From Acidimicrobiia bacterium (GTDB lineage: Bacteria; Actinomycetota; Acidimicrobiia; IMCC26256; JAMXLJ01): DNA of 64,000 nucleotides. The translations under genes and the position numbers were made by a program. This document shows, piece by piece, positions 41,438-49,511 of this stretch (within the stretch, counting starts at the first letter, position 1; each line of letters begins with the position of its first letter). The stretch is from NCBI GenBank assembly GCA_024281095.1, contig JAMXLJ010000117.1:1-64000 (forward strand), written 5' to 3'. Below the pieces are notes generated by a model. It worked only from the letters and a program-made list of their open reading frames with translations. It had not been told where the DNA came from and did no database searches.

Positions 41438-41927
41438 CGACGGCGCCGAGCTCGAGTGTGCGACCGGCCACCACGAGCAGCGCACGGTTCGCGACCTCGG
41501 CCAACTGCCGATTGCAGTCGCCGACGGCATCGGTGAAGCGGCGCCCCGCCTCCGTCGGCGGGTGCACCGCGAGGCCGACCTCCTCGCTCACGAGCACCGT
41601 GTCGCCGCGGCGACCCGTGCACGCGCGGCACAGCGCGTCGACGTCGGTGGCGAAGTCGGGCCGGCCGGCGATGTAGGCGCCGATCGAGTCGACGAGCACC
41701 GTGCCCTCGAGCTCGAGCAGTCGCGTCGCGAGGTCGTCGGCTTCCTCGACGGTGCGCCAGGAAGATGGTCGGCGGGTGCGGTGCTTCGCGATACGGGCTT
41801 CGAAGTCGGTGTCGCCGGCCGCCCGTGCGGTCGCGACGTACGTCACGGGCTCGGGGAGCGTCGACACGATGCGTTCGGCGATCGCCGACTTTCCCGAGCG
41901 CGTTCCGCCGAGGACGAGCACGATCAC
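41430..41927 (-). CDS. cobU: Adenosylcobinamide kinase/guanylyltransferase
   Basis: The 165-residue protein has the P-loop LVLGGTRSGKSAIAE, then VTYVATARAAGDTDFEARIA with the HRTRRPSSW segment holding the guanylylated His, and TVLVDSIGAYIAG. It phosphorylates adenosylcobinamide and transfers GMP. Length matches the family. The start is GTG 41927, 16 nt after the cobL stop; no strong ribosome-binding site is seen, so it may depend on coupling. Confidence 0.92.
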   Translation of the reverse strand: MIVLVLGGTRSGKSAIAERIVSTLPEPVTYVATARAAGDTDFEARIAKHRTRRPSSWRTVEEADDLATRLLELEGTVLVDSIGAYIAGRPDFATDVDALCRACTGRRGDTVLVSEEVGLAVHPPTEAGRRFTDAVGDCNRQLAEVANRALLVVAGRTLELGAVDA

Positions 41928-41943
41928 GCGAACACCGCGCTGC

Positions 41944-43140
41944 TCACGACGGCCCCCAACATACGAACACAGGGTTCTCGGCCGCGAGCCTGACGCCGTG
42001 CTCACCCAGCGCGACCCCACGAGAGACCGAGAGCTCGACGATGTTGCCGAGGCGCTGCCATGCGGCGACGGCGCGGTCGACGAGCGCGTAGTTCGCGACC
42101 ACCACACCACCCGGGCGCAGGCGCGCGAGTGCCGCGTCGAGTACGCCGATGCCGCCGCCGCCGACGAACACCCGGTCGGGGTCCGGAAGAGTCGCGAGCA
42201 CGTCGGGCGCAGCGCCCGACACGGCATCGACGGCAACCCCGTGCGTCTCGGCGTTCGCGACGATGCGCGTCACGCTCTCGGCGTCCTGTTCGATCGCGAA
42301 GACCTTCAGGTCCGGCGCCAGGCGCGCAGCTTCGATCGCGATCGAACCGCTGCCGGCTCCGACGTCCCAGAGCACTCCGGTACGCGGGAGTTGGAGCTTG
42401 CCGAGCGCGACCGCCCGCACCTCGGCCTTCGTGATCATCCCGTCGCGGTGGGCGAATCGATCCTCCGGCATGCCCCACGAGAGCGTCTTTGGGCCTTGTT
42501 CGGGGCGCCGTTCGCGCAACACCACGATCGACATCGCATCGAGATCCGAGGCTGCGAGCGCGGCGAGGTCGCCGTGGAACACGTGCTCGTCGAGCTCGCC
42601 GAGCCGCGTCAGCACGGTGACGTCGCGAGGCCCGCAAGCCAGCGAGAGGAGCGCGGCGCCGATCGCCTGTGGCGGGTTGTCGGGCGACGTGAGCACCGCC
42701 GCCTTGGGCGCGTCGATGAGCTCGCGCGCGGCGTCGTCCATCGCGCGCCCGTGGGCCGATACGACGACCGCGTCGTCCCACGAGCAGCCGAGCCGCGCGA
42801 AGGCCAACGAGACGGATGACGGTGCCGGATGCACGCGGAGCGCGTCCGACCCGAAGCGGGAAGCGAGCGCGCGGACGATGCCGAAGAAGCCCGGGTCACC
42901 GGAGGCGAGCACCGTCACGCGTGCACCGTGCTCGACTGCGTCCGCGATCTCGTCGAACGCGTCGGACAGGTTCGCGGTGAGCGGCACCCGCTCTGCCTCC
43001 GCGGCCGGCGACGCGAGCTTCAGCTGGCGGTCGGACCCCACGACGACCATCGCACCGTCGACCGCGGCGCGGGCGGCGGTGCCGAAGCATTCGCCGCCGA
43101 CCAGACCGACGACGTCGATGATCGCCGGCCCGTCAGGCAT
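41944..43140 (-). CDS. cobL: Precorrin-6Y C5,15-methyltransferase (decarboxylating), CbiE-CbiT fusion
   Basis: The 398-residue protein has an N-terminal CbiE methyltransferase domain (VTVLASGDPGFFGIVRALAS, then HPAPSSVSLAFARLG) and a C-terminal CbiT domain with the SAM motif LWDVGAGSGSIAIEAARLAP. It methylates C5 and C15 and removes the C12 acetate carboxyl to give precorrin-8X. The ATG at 43140 overlaps the cobM stop by 8 nt. All motifs are intact. Confidence 0.94.
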   Translation of the reverse strand: MPDGPAIIDVVGLVGGECFGTAARAAVDGAMVVVGSDRQLKLASPAAEAERVPLTANLSDAFDEIADAVEHGARVTVLASGDPGFFGIVRALASRFGSDALRVHPAPSSVSLAFARLGCSWDDAVVVSAHGRAMDDAARELIDAPKAAVLTSPDNPPQAIGAALLSLACGPRDVTVLTRLGELDEHVFHGDLAALAASDLDAMSIVVLRERRPEQGPKTLSWGMPEDRFAHRDGMITKAEVRAVALGKLQLPRTGVLWDVGAGSGSIAIEAARLAPDLKVFAIEQDAESVTRIVANAETHGVAVDAVSGAAPDVLATLPDPDRVFVGGGGIGVLDAALARLRPGGVVVANYALVDRAVAAWQRLGNIVELSVSRGVALGEHGVRLAAENPVFVCWGPS

Positions 43141-43906
43141 CACCACGCCCCGACCGGAACGAGTGCGAGTAGCCGGCCGCGTACACGTGGCTGCGGGCTG
43201 CGACCTCGCGCAGGGCCAGCGCGTCACCCACGAGCACCAACACGGTGGTCGTGCGGGCGAGCGCGCGCAGGTCGTCGGCGAGCCTGCCAACCGTCGTGTG
43301 GACGATCTGTTCGTCGGGCCACGACACCCGCGAGGCGATGACCGCCGGCGTCTCTTCCGTGTACGCGGAACGGAGCGTGAGCAGCTCGGCCCGCAACTCG
43401 TCGGGGCGCGCCGCGGAGAGGAACACGGCCATCGTGCCGCCGACCCGCGCGTACTCGGCGACGCCCTCGTTCGCCGGCATCGATGCCGCGGTGCGATGGG
43501 CCAGACGCGTCAGCACGACGCTCTGTGCGACCGCGGGTGACGTGAGCTCACGCCCGATTGCGGCCGCAGTCGCGGCCAAGGAGCTCACGCCCGGCACGAT
43601 CTCGAACGAACGTCCGTTGGCGACGCACCAGTCGATCTGCTCGCCGATCGCGGAGTACACCGTCGGGTCACCCGAATGGAGGCGGACGATCGCGGCCTCG
43701 GGGTGCGCCTCGTACACCGCGATGACGTCTTCCAGCGTCATGGCCTTCGAGTCGTGGACGACCACGTCCGGCTTGCAGTGCGACAACAACGCCTCGGGTA
43801 CGAGCGATGCGGCCCATACCACGACGTCGGCGTTCGCCAGACGCTGCGCGCCCCGCACGGTGACGAGATCGGCCGCGCCCGGCCCGGCGCCGACGAACGA
43901 GATCAT
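43133..43906 (-). CDS. cobM: Precorrin-4 C11-methyltransferase
   Basis: The 257-residue protein starts MISFVGAGPGAADLVTVRGA and has VWAASLVPEALL, VRLHSGDPTVYSAIGEQ, VPGVSSLAATAAAIGREL and LTRLAHRT, characteristic of CobM/CbiF. It adds a methyl group to C11 of precorrin-4. Its ATG overlaps the stop of the RHH-CobI gene by four bases (ATGA), so the two products are translated together. Confidence 0.94.
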   Translation of the reverse strand: MISFVGAGPGAADLVTVRGAQRLANADVVVWAASLVPEALLSHCKPDVVVHDSKAMTLEDVIAVYEAHPEAAIVRLHSGDPTVYSAIGEQIDWCVANGRSFEIVPGVSSLAATAAAIGRELTSPAVAQSVVLTRLAHRTAASMPANEGVAEYARVGGTMAVFLSAARPDELRAELLTLRSAYTEETPAVIASRVSWPDEQIVHTTVGRLADDLRALARTTTVLVLVGDALALREVAARSHVYAAGYSHSFRSGRGDA

Positions 43907-44787
43907 CGGGCGGCCGCCCGCACCGCGGGCACGACGACCGTCGCGAGATAGGACGCCGGGCGGTCGGCGACGGCGGCGACCCGGGCCGACCGGCCACCCG
44001 GCAGGCCGAGCATCTCTCCGACCACCGCGCCGTCGAGGCGGCCGTTGCTGCGCAATCGGTCGGCGACGGAAGGAAGGTGCCGGCCGCCCTTGTACAGCAC
44101 GATGGTGCTGTCCGTGTCGGTCAACATGGTGTCGAGCACGGACGTGTCGCCATCGGCGACGGCGAGCACGAGATGCTCACCTTCCTCCGTGAGCACGACC
44201 GCGGTCTCGGCGGCCAGCTCCTGGAACGCCATCACTCCCGGCACGGTGGCGACCGGAACGGAAGGCCGCTGGGCGGCGACGATCCGGGCGAGTGCGGGGA
44301 AGGTCGAATAGACGTTGGGGTCCCCGAGCGTCACGAACGCGACGACGGCTCCGGTGTCGAGCGCGTCGACCACCGCCGCGGCTGCGGAATCGAGCGAAGC
44401 AGATCGCGCGGTCGCGTCGCCCGCGATGTCGAAGGCGAGACGGTCGACGCGAACCTCGGGTGCGACGGCCCGCACGACGGCCTCCGCGCGCCCGATCGCG
44501 TCCGGCGCGGTGGACGCGGCGAAGACCCGGCCGGCCGAGGCCAACGTCGCGATGGCCCGTTGGGTGACGAGGCCCGGATCGCCCGGGCCGACTCCGACTC
44601 CGACGAGCCGGGGGCCGGCGGCGCGTGGTCGCTCCGGAGCGCCCGGCGTGCCCTCGGCTTCGGCCGCACGCACCAGGCGCTCGACCGCGAGCCGCACCAG
44701 CTCGGCCTCCGAGCGCCCGGACCGTCGGGCGAGCGTGGCAAGTTGCTCCTTCAGCTCCTCCGGCAGGTACACGGACGTCTTGAGCAC
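43903..44787 (-). CDS. Ribbon-helix-helix DNA-binding domain fused to a CobI/CbiL-type precorrin-2 C20-methyltransferase
   Basis: The first 45 residues are a CopG/Arc-like ribbon-helix-helix unit: VLKTSVYLPEELKEQLATLA followed by RRSGRSEAELVRLAVERLV. After a short linker comes a complete tetrapyrrole methyltransferase: LVGVGVGPGDPGLVTQRAIA, FVTLGDPNVYSTFPALA, VPGVMAFQELAAETAVVL and STIVLYKGGRHLPSVA, closest to CbiL/CobI. A separate CobI lies at 48771. The RHH part could bind DNA and the enzyme part sense precorrin-2 or SAM. I place the start at GTG 44787, where TACCCT lies 6 nt upstream; GTG 44802 is an alternative. Confidence 0.85.
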   Translation of the reverse strand: MLKTSVYLPEELKEQLATLARRSGRSEAELVRLAVERLVRAAEAEGTPGAPERPRAAGPRLVGVGVGPGDPGLVTQRAIATLASAGRVFAASTAPDAIGRAEAVVRAVAPEVRVDRLAFDIAGDATARSASLDSAAAAVVDALDTGAVVAFVTLGDPNVYSTFPALARIVAAQRPSVPVATVPGVMAFQELAAETAVVLTEEGEHLVLAVADGDTSVLDTMLTDTDSTIVLYKGGRHLPSVADRLRSNGRLDGAVVGEMLGLPGGRSARVAAVADRPASYLATVVVPAVRAAAR

Positions 44788-44792
44788 GGACG

Positions 44793-44810
44793 TAGGGTAC
44801 ACATAGGGCA
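44793..44810. promoter_or_regulatory. Direct-repeat candidate operator at the RHH-CobI start
   Basis: TAGGGTA at 44793-44799 and TAGGGCA at 44804-44810 are direct repeats with an 11-bp period, about one helical turn. The first overlaps a TACCCT box (minus strand) that could be the -10 of a leaderless transcript from GTG 44787. The same half-site forms a perfect inverted repeat at 46712-46728. Binding by the RHH domain encoded here is inferred. Confidence 0.5.
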
Positions 44811-44828
44811 GTGGCCGGGTCTCCGGAG

Positions 44829-46160
44829 TCAGGAGCCGGCGGCCGACCGTACGAACGCCGCGGCGAGGTCGGGCGCAGCCCCCAGGTGCACGTGGAGGTA
44901 GGAGGCCAACAGGCGCGGGCTCGCGAACGCCGGCGGCGTGGTCGTGCCCGGCGTCACCGCCGCGAGCGCATCACCGCGCGGCGACACGGTGGAGTAGTGG
45001 AACTCGTGGCCGCGGATCTCGAGGCCGGCGGGCCCGAGCGGCGTCGGCACCCTGGTGCGCGCGTGGCGGTAACCGAGCGTCACGCGCGAGCCCATCGCGG
45101 CGCGGGCCGGGACGACGCCGGCCATCGCGCGGTCGTCGAGGCGTTGTGAGAGCCAGAGGAGGCCGCCGCACTCGGCCCACACCGCGATGCCGTCGGCGAC
45201 CCGGCGCCTCACGTCGTGCAGCAGCGGTTCGTTGTCGGCGAGTGCGGACGCGTAGACCTCGGGGAAGCCGCCACCCGCGATCAACCCCTGACAGTTCTCG
45301 GGGACGCGCGCATCGTCGCACGGATCGAACGGAACGAGCTCGGCGCCTGCGGCCGCCAGCGCTTCGAGGTTGTCCTCGTAGGCGAAGCTGAACGCGCGGC
45401 CGCTCGCGACCGCGACTCGAACGTCGCCCGTTCGTGCCGGGAGTGGAGGTGCGTCGAAGTCGCGCCGCGGCACGCCGGCCGCGACACGTGCGATCGCGTC
45501 GAGGTCACAGGAGCGCTCGATCGCGTGCGCGAGCCGGTCGAGTGCGGCGCGCACCGTATCGGGCTGCTCCACGACCGGAACGAGGCCGAGATGGCGGTCG
45601 CGCCACGCGAACGCGTCGTCTCGGCGCAACGCCCCGAGCAACGGGACACCGGTCCGTTCGAGCGCCGTCCGCAACAAGTGCTCGTGGCGGTCCGACCCGA
45701 CCCGGTTGCAGATCACGCCGGCCAGGCGCACCCGGGCGTCGAGCGTGGCGAATCCGTGCACGATGGCGGCGATCGAGTGACTCAACCCGGAGGCGTCGAC
45801 CACGAGCACGACCGGAGCATCGAGCAACACCGCGACATCGAACGTCGACGACGGCGTGCCGTCGGCGGCGCCGTCGAACATCCCCATGACGCCCTCGACG
45901 ACGAGAAGGTCGGCACCATCGGCGGCCCGCGCCGCGAGCGGACCGATCGCGCCCGTACCCGACATCCACGGGTCGAGATTGCGACCCGGACGACCGGTCG
46001 CGAGCGCGTGGTAGCCGGGGTCGATGAAGTCGGGGCCGACCTTCGCGGCCGCGACGTTCGTGCCGCGGCGCGCGAACGCGGCCATCAACCCGCTCGCGAT
46101 CGTGGTCTTGCCGACGCCCGAGCCCGTGCCGGCGATGACGACGCGCGGGCCGAGGGTCAT
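44829..46160 (-). CDS. cobB: Hydrogenobyrinic acid/cobyrinic acid a,c-diamide synthase
   Basis: The 443-residue protein has an N-terminal dethiobiotin-synthetase-like domain with P-loop IAGTGSGVGKTTIASGL, KVGPDFIDPGYH and EGVMGMFDGAA. The C-terminal glutamine amidotransferase domain has the Cys in WAECGGLLWLSQ and His in IRGHEFHYS. It amidates the a and c carboxyls with ATP and glutamine; in the aerobic pathway this precedes cobalt insertion by CobN. Start ATG 46160 lies 7 nt after the cobO stop. Confidence 0.94.
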   Translation of the reverse strand: MTLGPRVVIAGTGSGVGKTTIASGLMAAFARRGTNVAAAKVGPDFIDPGYHALATGRPGRNLDPWMSGTGAIGPLAARAADGADLLVVEGVMGMFDGAADGTPSSTFDVAVLLDAPVVLVVDASGLSHSIAAIVHGFATLDARVRLAGVICNRVGSDRHEHLLRTALERTGVPLLGALRRDDAFAWRDRHLGLVPVVEQPDTVRAALDRLAHAIERSCDLDAIARVAAGVPRRDFDAPPLPARTGDVRVAVASGRAFSFAYEDNLEALAAAGAELVPFDPCDDARVPENCQGLIAGGGFPEVYASALADNEPLLHDVRRRVADGIAVWAECGGLLWLSQRLDDRAMAGVVPARAAMGSRVTLGYRHARTRVPTPLGPAGLEIRGHEFHYSTVSPRGDALAAVTPGTTTPPAFASPRLLASYLHVHLGAAPDLAAAFVRSAAGS

Positions 46161-46167
46161 GTGGCCG

Positions 46168-46689
46168 TCAGTACTCGATGCCCTTGCGGGCACCAATGCC
46201 TTCGTCCATCGCGTGCTTGACCTTCACCATCTCGGTAACGGTGTCGGCAATCGCGATGATCTCGTCGGGTGCGTATCGACCGGTGACGACGACGTTCGTG
46301 CGCGCGGGTCGGTCGCGCAACACCTGCACGATGTCGTCGACGGGAACCCAGCCGTACTTCACGGTGTAGGTGAGCTCGTCGAGGATCACGAGGTCGTGCG
46401 CACCACTGTCGATCTTCGCCGCGGCAACGTTCCACGCGTGGCGGCCCTTCGCGATCGTCTCGTCCATGTCGGTCGATTCCCAGGTGAACCCGTCGCCCAG
46501 CGTGTGCCATTCGATGCCGAGATGGTCTGCGAGCTTCCGTTCGCCGGCCCGCCACTTCTCGCTCTTGACGAACTGCACGACGCAGACCGACCAGCCCCGC
46601 GCCCACGCCCGCCCCATCACGCCGAAGGCGGCCGAGCTCTTCCCCTTGCCGGTGCCGGTGTTGACGAGGAGCCGTGAAGCCTGCGTCAT
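46168..46689 (-). CDS. cobO: Corrinoid adenosyltransferase (CobA/CobO type)
   Basis: The 173-residue protein has the P-loop LLVNTGTGKGKSSAAFGVMG, the CVVQFVKSEKW segment and LVILDELTYTVKYGWV. It transfers the adenosyl group of ATP to Co(I) corrinoid. I choose ATG 46689: TACGGT lies exactly 7 nt upstream, as for leaderless mRNA. A longer frame begins at ATG 46722, but that codon sits in the centre of an operator-like palindrome shared with the divergent gene. Confidence 0.93.
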   Translation of the reverse strand: MTQASRLLVNTGTGKGKSSAAFGVMGRAWARGWSVCVVQFVKSEKWRAGERKLADHLGIEWHTLGDGFTWESTDMDETIAKGRHAWNVAAAKIDSGAHDLVILDELTYTVKYGWVPVDDIVQVLRDRPARTNVVVTGRYAPDEIIAIADTVTEMVKVKHAMDEGIGARKGIEY

Positions 46690-46696
46690 GGCGCGC

Positions 46697-46702
46697 ACCG
46701 TA
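46697..46702 (-). promoter_or_regulatory. Likely -10 element of a leaderless cobO promoter
   Basis: TACGGT on the minus strand is followed by 7 nt and then the cobO ATG, matching the TANNNT spacing of leaderless actinobacterial mRNAs. The expected -35 region falls inside the palindrome at 46709-46731. The mirror-image promoter of cobG has the same box and spacing. Confidence 0.5.
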
Positions 46703-46708
46703 GCCCGG

Positions 46709-46731
46709 ACATAGGGCAGCATGCCCTACGT
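46709..46731. promoter_or_regulatory. Palindromic operator candidate between divergent cobO and cobG
   Basis: TAGGGCAGCATGCCCTA (46712-46728) is a perfect 7-bp inverted repeat with a 3-bp centre; the arms extend to 10 bp with one mismatch (46709-46718 and 46722-46731). CCTACGTAGG follows at 46725-46734. The half-site matches the TAGGGCA/TAGGGTA repeats at the RHH-CobI gene. It covers the -35 positions of both divergent promoters, as expected for a repressor site. Confidence 0.55.
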
Positions 46732-46737
46732 AGGCGC

Positions 46738-46743
46738 TACGGT
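46738..46743 (+). promoter_or_regulatory. Likely -10 element of a leaderless cobG promoter
   Basis: TACGGT is followed by 7 nt (TGCCGGC) and GTG at 46751. Neither start codon at 46721 nor 46751 has a ribosome-binding site, so a leaderless transcript from 46751 is the best reading. The box and spacing are identical to those of cobO on the other strand. Confidence 0.5.
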
Positions 46744-46750
46744 TGCCGGC

Positions 46751-48100
46751 GTGGCGACGACTGCAGCTCCGGCAGCGCGGGCCGGGCGCGGCGCGTGCCC
46801 GAGCGTGCACGCTCCGTTCCTCGAGCTCGACGGGGCGCTCGCCCGGATCCGGCTGCCCGGCGGCATCCTGCCTTCACCGGCGGCCCGCGCGATCGCGACG
46901 CTCGCGACAGAGCTCGGGGCGGGCCCCGTCGAGCTGACCAACCGGGCCAACCTCCAGCTGCGTGCCATACCTCCCGACGCCATCGGTCGAGGACGCGACG
47001 CGCTGATCGCCGCCGGGCTGGCGCTCGAGGACCCGGACGCCGACGAGCGCCGCAACGTGCTCGCGAGCCCCACGGCCGGTGTCGACGCCGAGGAGCTGGT
47101 CGACACGCGGCCGCTCGTGACCGACGTCGCGGCGCGGCTCGCGTCCACCGCGGCGACCGGGCTCACGCCGAAGTTCGGCGTGCTCGTCGACGGTGGCGGT
47201 TCGGTGCACGTGCGCGGCCGGGTGCACGACGTCGCCTTCGGCGCGGTGCGCGCCCGCGACGGTTCGGTGCGTTATGAGATCCGTCTCGCCGAGCCCCTGC
47301 CCGTCGTGTTCGTCGCGGGAGAGGCCGTGTTGCAGGTCGATCCGTCGCAGGCTCTCGATGCGGTCGACGCGGTCATCGCGCTGTGCGCGCCGTTCGGCCG
47401 AGCGTCGGACGCGCTCGGCGAGCTCGGAAGAGAGCGCGCGGCACGCGAGCTCACGCGGCGCTCCGGTGGCGCGGTGATCGCCCGCGACGGCGGTGAACTG
47501 CGCGGCCCGATCAACGAGTCGGCGTCAGCCGTCGGTGTGCACGGGCAGCGCAACGCGGGTCGAGTTTGGGTAGGCGGAGTGCCGGTGCTCGGTCGCCTCG
47601 AGCCCGCCGCGCTCGCCGCGCTCGCGACGCTGGCGGAACAGGGCGGAAGTGGCGAGCTTCGGATCACGCCGTGGCGGGGACTCGTCGTGCCCGACGTCGC
47701 CACCGACGACGTCGCGGCGGTTCTCGCGGCGTGTACCGACCTCGGGCTCGTGTGCGATCCGGAACATCCGGTCAACACGGTCGTCGCCTGCGCGGGGGAG
47801 TGCGGATGCGCGGCCGGGCTGGCCGACACGCAGTCCGACGCGCGTGCGGTGATCGACCACTTGCTCACGGTTCCGGTCGCCGAGCGGCCCCGATCGCTAC
47901 ACGTGTCGGGGTGCGAGAAGGGCTGTGCGCGACCACGACCCGCCCAGGCCTCGCTCGTCGCGGGCCCGGTGCGCGGCACCTACGACGTGTACGCGGCGCG
48001 GGCGGGCGCCACCGGTTCGCGATTCGGCGAACGGATCGCGTCGGGGCTCGACCTGCGCGCGGCGATGGAGCACGTCGACGCAGAGGGAACGCGGGGATGA
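46751..48100 (+). CDS. cobG: Precorrin-3B synthase (oxygen-dependent)
   Basis: The 449-residue protein belongs to the nitrite/sulfite-reductase hemoprotein-like family: IRLPGGILPSPAARAIATLA, then VELTNRANLQLRAI, RITPWRGLVVPDV and Cys-rich ACAGECGC and SGCEKGCAR segments that bind a 4Fe-4S centre. CobG hydroxylates precorrin-3A with O2 to start ring contraction, so the cluster is of the aerobic type. Start GTG 46751 has TACGGT 7 nt before it; ATG 46721 lies within the palindrome. The stop overlaps cobH by ATGA. Confidence 0.9.
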   Translation: MATTAAPAARAGRGACPSVHAPFLELDGALARIRLPGGILPSPAARAIATLATELGAGPVELTNRANLQLRAIPPDAIGRGRDALIAAGLALEDPDADERRNVLASPTAGVDAEELVDTRPLVTDVAARLASTAATGLTPKFGVLVDGGGSVHVRGRVHDVAFGAVRARDGSVRYEIRLAEPLPVVFVAGEAVLQVDPSQALDAVDAVIALCAPFGRASDALGELGRERAARELTRRSGGAVIARDGGELRGPINESASAVGVHGQRNAGRVWVGGVPVLGRLEPAALAALATLAEQGGSGELRITPWRGLVVPDVATDDVAAVLAACTDLGLVCDPEHPVNTVVACAGECGCAAGLADTQSDARAVIDHLLTVPVAERPRSLHVSGCEKGCARPRPAQASLVAGPVRGTYDVYAARAGATGSRFGERIASGLDLRAAMEHVDAEGTRG

Positions 48101-48774
48101 GCGCGTCGGAACCGACCGAGCGACAGGACGCGCTCGACGTGCTCGACGGGTACGTGCGTGACGGGGCCGAGATCTACCGCAGGTCGTTCGCGACGATTCG
48201 ATCCGAGGCCGACCTCGCTCGTGTGCCTCCGGATCTGGAGACGGCCGCGGTCCGCATGATCCACGCGTGCGGGATGGTCGACCTCGTCGACGACCTCGAC
48301 TGGTCCCCAGGCGTGGGCGACGCGATCCGGACCGCGCTGAGGGCCGGAGCCGGTGTGTTCACCGACTCTTTGATGCTGGCGAACGGCATCACGCGCCGCC
48401 GACTTCCGGCGGGCAATGCGGTGCGGTGCACGCTGCGCGACGACGACGTGGTCGCGCGCGCGGCCGCGCTCGGCACGACACGTTCCGCGGCCGCGGTGGA
48501 CGCATGGATCCCGCAGCTCGCCGGTGCTGTCGTCGCCATCGGCAACGCGCCCACCGCACTCTTCCGCCTGTTGGAGCTGCTCGACGGCGACGCGTCGGTG
48601 CCGCGTCCGGACGCGATCATCGGTGTGCCGGTCGGGTTCGTCGGCGCGGTCGAGTCGAAGCTCGTGCTGGCGCGGGGCGCGCACGGCGTGCCCTTTCTCA
48701 CCGTGCACGGGCGCCGGGGCGGCAGCGCCATCGCGGCCGCGGCCGTGAACGCATTGGCGAGCGAGCCGGAATGA
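48097..48774 (+). CDS. cobH: Precorrin-8X methylmutase
   Basis: The 225-residue protein has RRSFATIRSEADLARVP, the catalytic His in VRMIHACGMVDLV, VFTDSLMLANGITRRRLP and IGVPVGFVGAVESKLVL. CobH moves the C11 methyl to C12, giving hydrogenobyrinic acid. Length and motifs match the family. ATG 48097 overlaps the cobG stop, and the stop overlaps the cobI start by ATGA. Confidence 0.94.
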   Translation: MSASEPTERQDALDVLDGYVRDGAEIYRRSFATIRSEADLARVPPDLETAAVRMIHACGMVDLVDDLDWSPGVGDAIRTALRAGAGVFTDSLMLANGITRRRLPAGNAVRCTLRDDDVVARAAALGTTRSAAAVDAWIPQLAGAVVAIGNAPTALFRLLELLDGDASVPRPDAIIGVPVGFVGAVESKLVLARGAHGVPFLTVHGRRGGSAIAAAAVNALASEPE

Positions 48775-49511
48775 CGCAGCGACCGGAAGCGGGTCGGTGC
48801 TTCGGCGTCGGAGTCGGCCCCGGCGATCCCGAGCTGGTGACGGTGAAGGCGGTACGGGTGCTCGAGGAGTGCTCCGTGGTCGCGTACTTTTGCGCGACGC
48901 GTCGCGAGAGCAATGCCCGTCGTGTCGTGCAGCAGTATCTGCGTGCTCACCACACCGAGATGCGCCTCGTGTACCCGGTCACCACCGAGCCGGTCGCACC
49001 GGACAAGTACGAGACCCTGCTTGCCGACTTCTACGACGAGTCGGCGAAGCGGATCGCCGAGGTGCTCGACGCGGGTGTCGACGTCGCCGTGCTCTGCGAA
49101 GGTGATCCGCTGTTCTACGGCTCGTACATGTACCTGCACACCCGCCTGCACGATTCGTACGCGAGCGTGGTGGTGCCCGGGGTGTCGTCACCGTTCGCGG
49201 GCGGGGCGGTGCTCGGTGCTCCGCTCGCGTCACGCAACGAGGTCTTCAGCGTGCTGTCGGGGGTGCTCCCCGCCGACGAGCTGGTCGCGGGAATCGCAGC
49301 CGCCGACGCCGCGGTGGTGATGAAGGTCGGCCGCAATCTCGAGAAGGTGCGCGACGCCGTCGCGCGTGCGGGTGTGCTCGACCGCGCGTCGTACGTGGAG
49401 TGGGCCACGACCCCGCGGCAGCGCACGATGCCGCTCGCCGAAGTCGACGGCCGCAGCGCGCCGTACTTCTCGATGGTCGTCATCCCGAGCGCGGGCGCGC
49501 TGCGCCGATGA
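48771..49511 (+). CDS. cobI: Precorrin-2 C20-methyltransferase
   Basis: The 246-residue protein has CFGVGVGPGDPELVTVKAVR, VLCEGDPLFYGSYMYLHTRL, VPGVSSPFAGGAVLGAPL and VVMKVGRNLEKV, the standard CobI order. It methylates C20 of precorrin-2 to precorrin-3A, the first committed step of the aerobic pathway. A second CobI-like enzyme, fused to a DNA-binding domain, lies at 43903. Overlaps by ATGA tie it to cobH and cobJ. Confidence 0.94.
   Translation: MTQRPEAGRCFGVGVGPGDPELVTVKAVRVLEECSVVAYFCATRRESNARRVVQQYLRAHHTEMRLVYPVTTEPVAPDKYETLLADFYDESAKRIAEVLDAGVDVAVLCEGDPLFYGSYMYLHTRLHDSYASVVVPGVSSPFAGGAVLGAPLASRNEVFSVLSGVLPADELVAGIAAADAAVVMKVGRNLEKVRDAVARAGVLDRASYVEWATTPRQRTMPLAEVDGRSAPYFSMVVIPSAGALRR

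Noticed and set aside
40065-41993. A 642-codon plus-strand frame across cbiB, cobS and cobU
   Set aside because: It is antisense to three intact genes and consists of Arg/Ala/Thr-rich sequence without any motif.
44803-44828. A second cobalamin riboswitch before the RHH-CobI gene
   Set aside because: The gap is only 26 bases and lacks the conserved core and B12 box seen at 51127-51290.
46709-46731. Start codons of cobO and cobG inside the palindrome (ATG at 46722 minus and 46721 plus)
   Set aside because: Both lie in the symmetric centre GCATGC without ribosome-binding sites, while TACGGT boxes place leaderless starts at 46689 and 46751.
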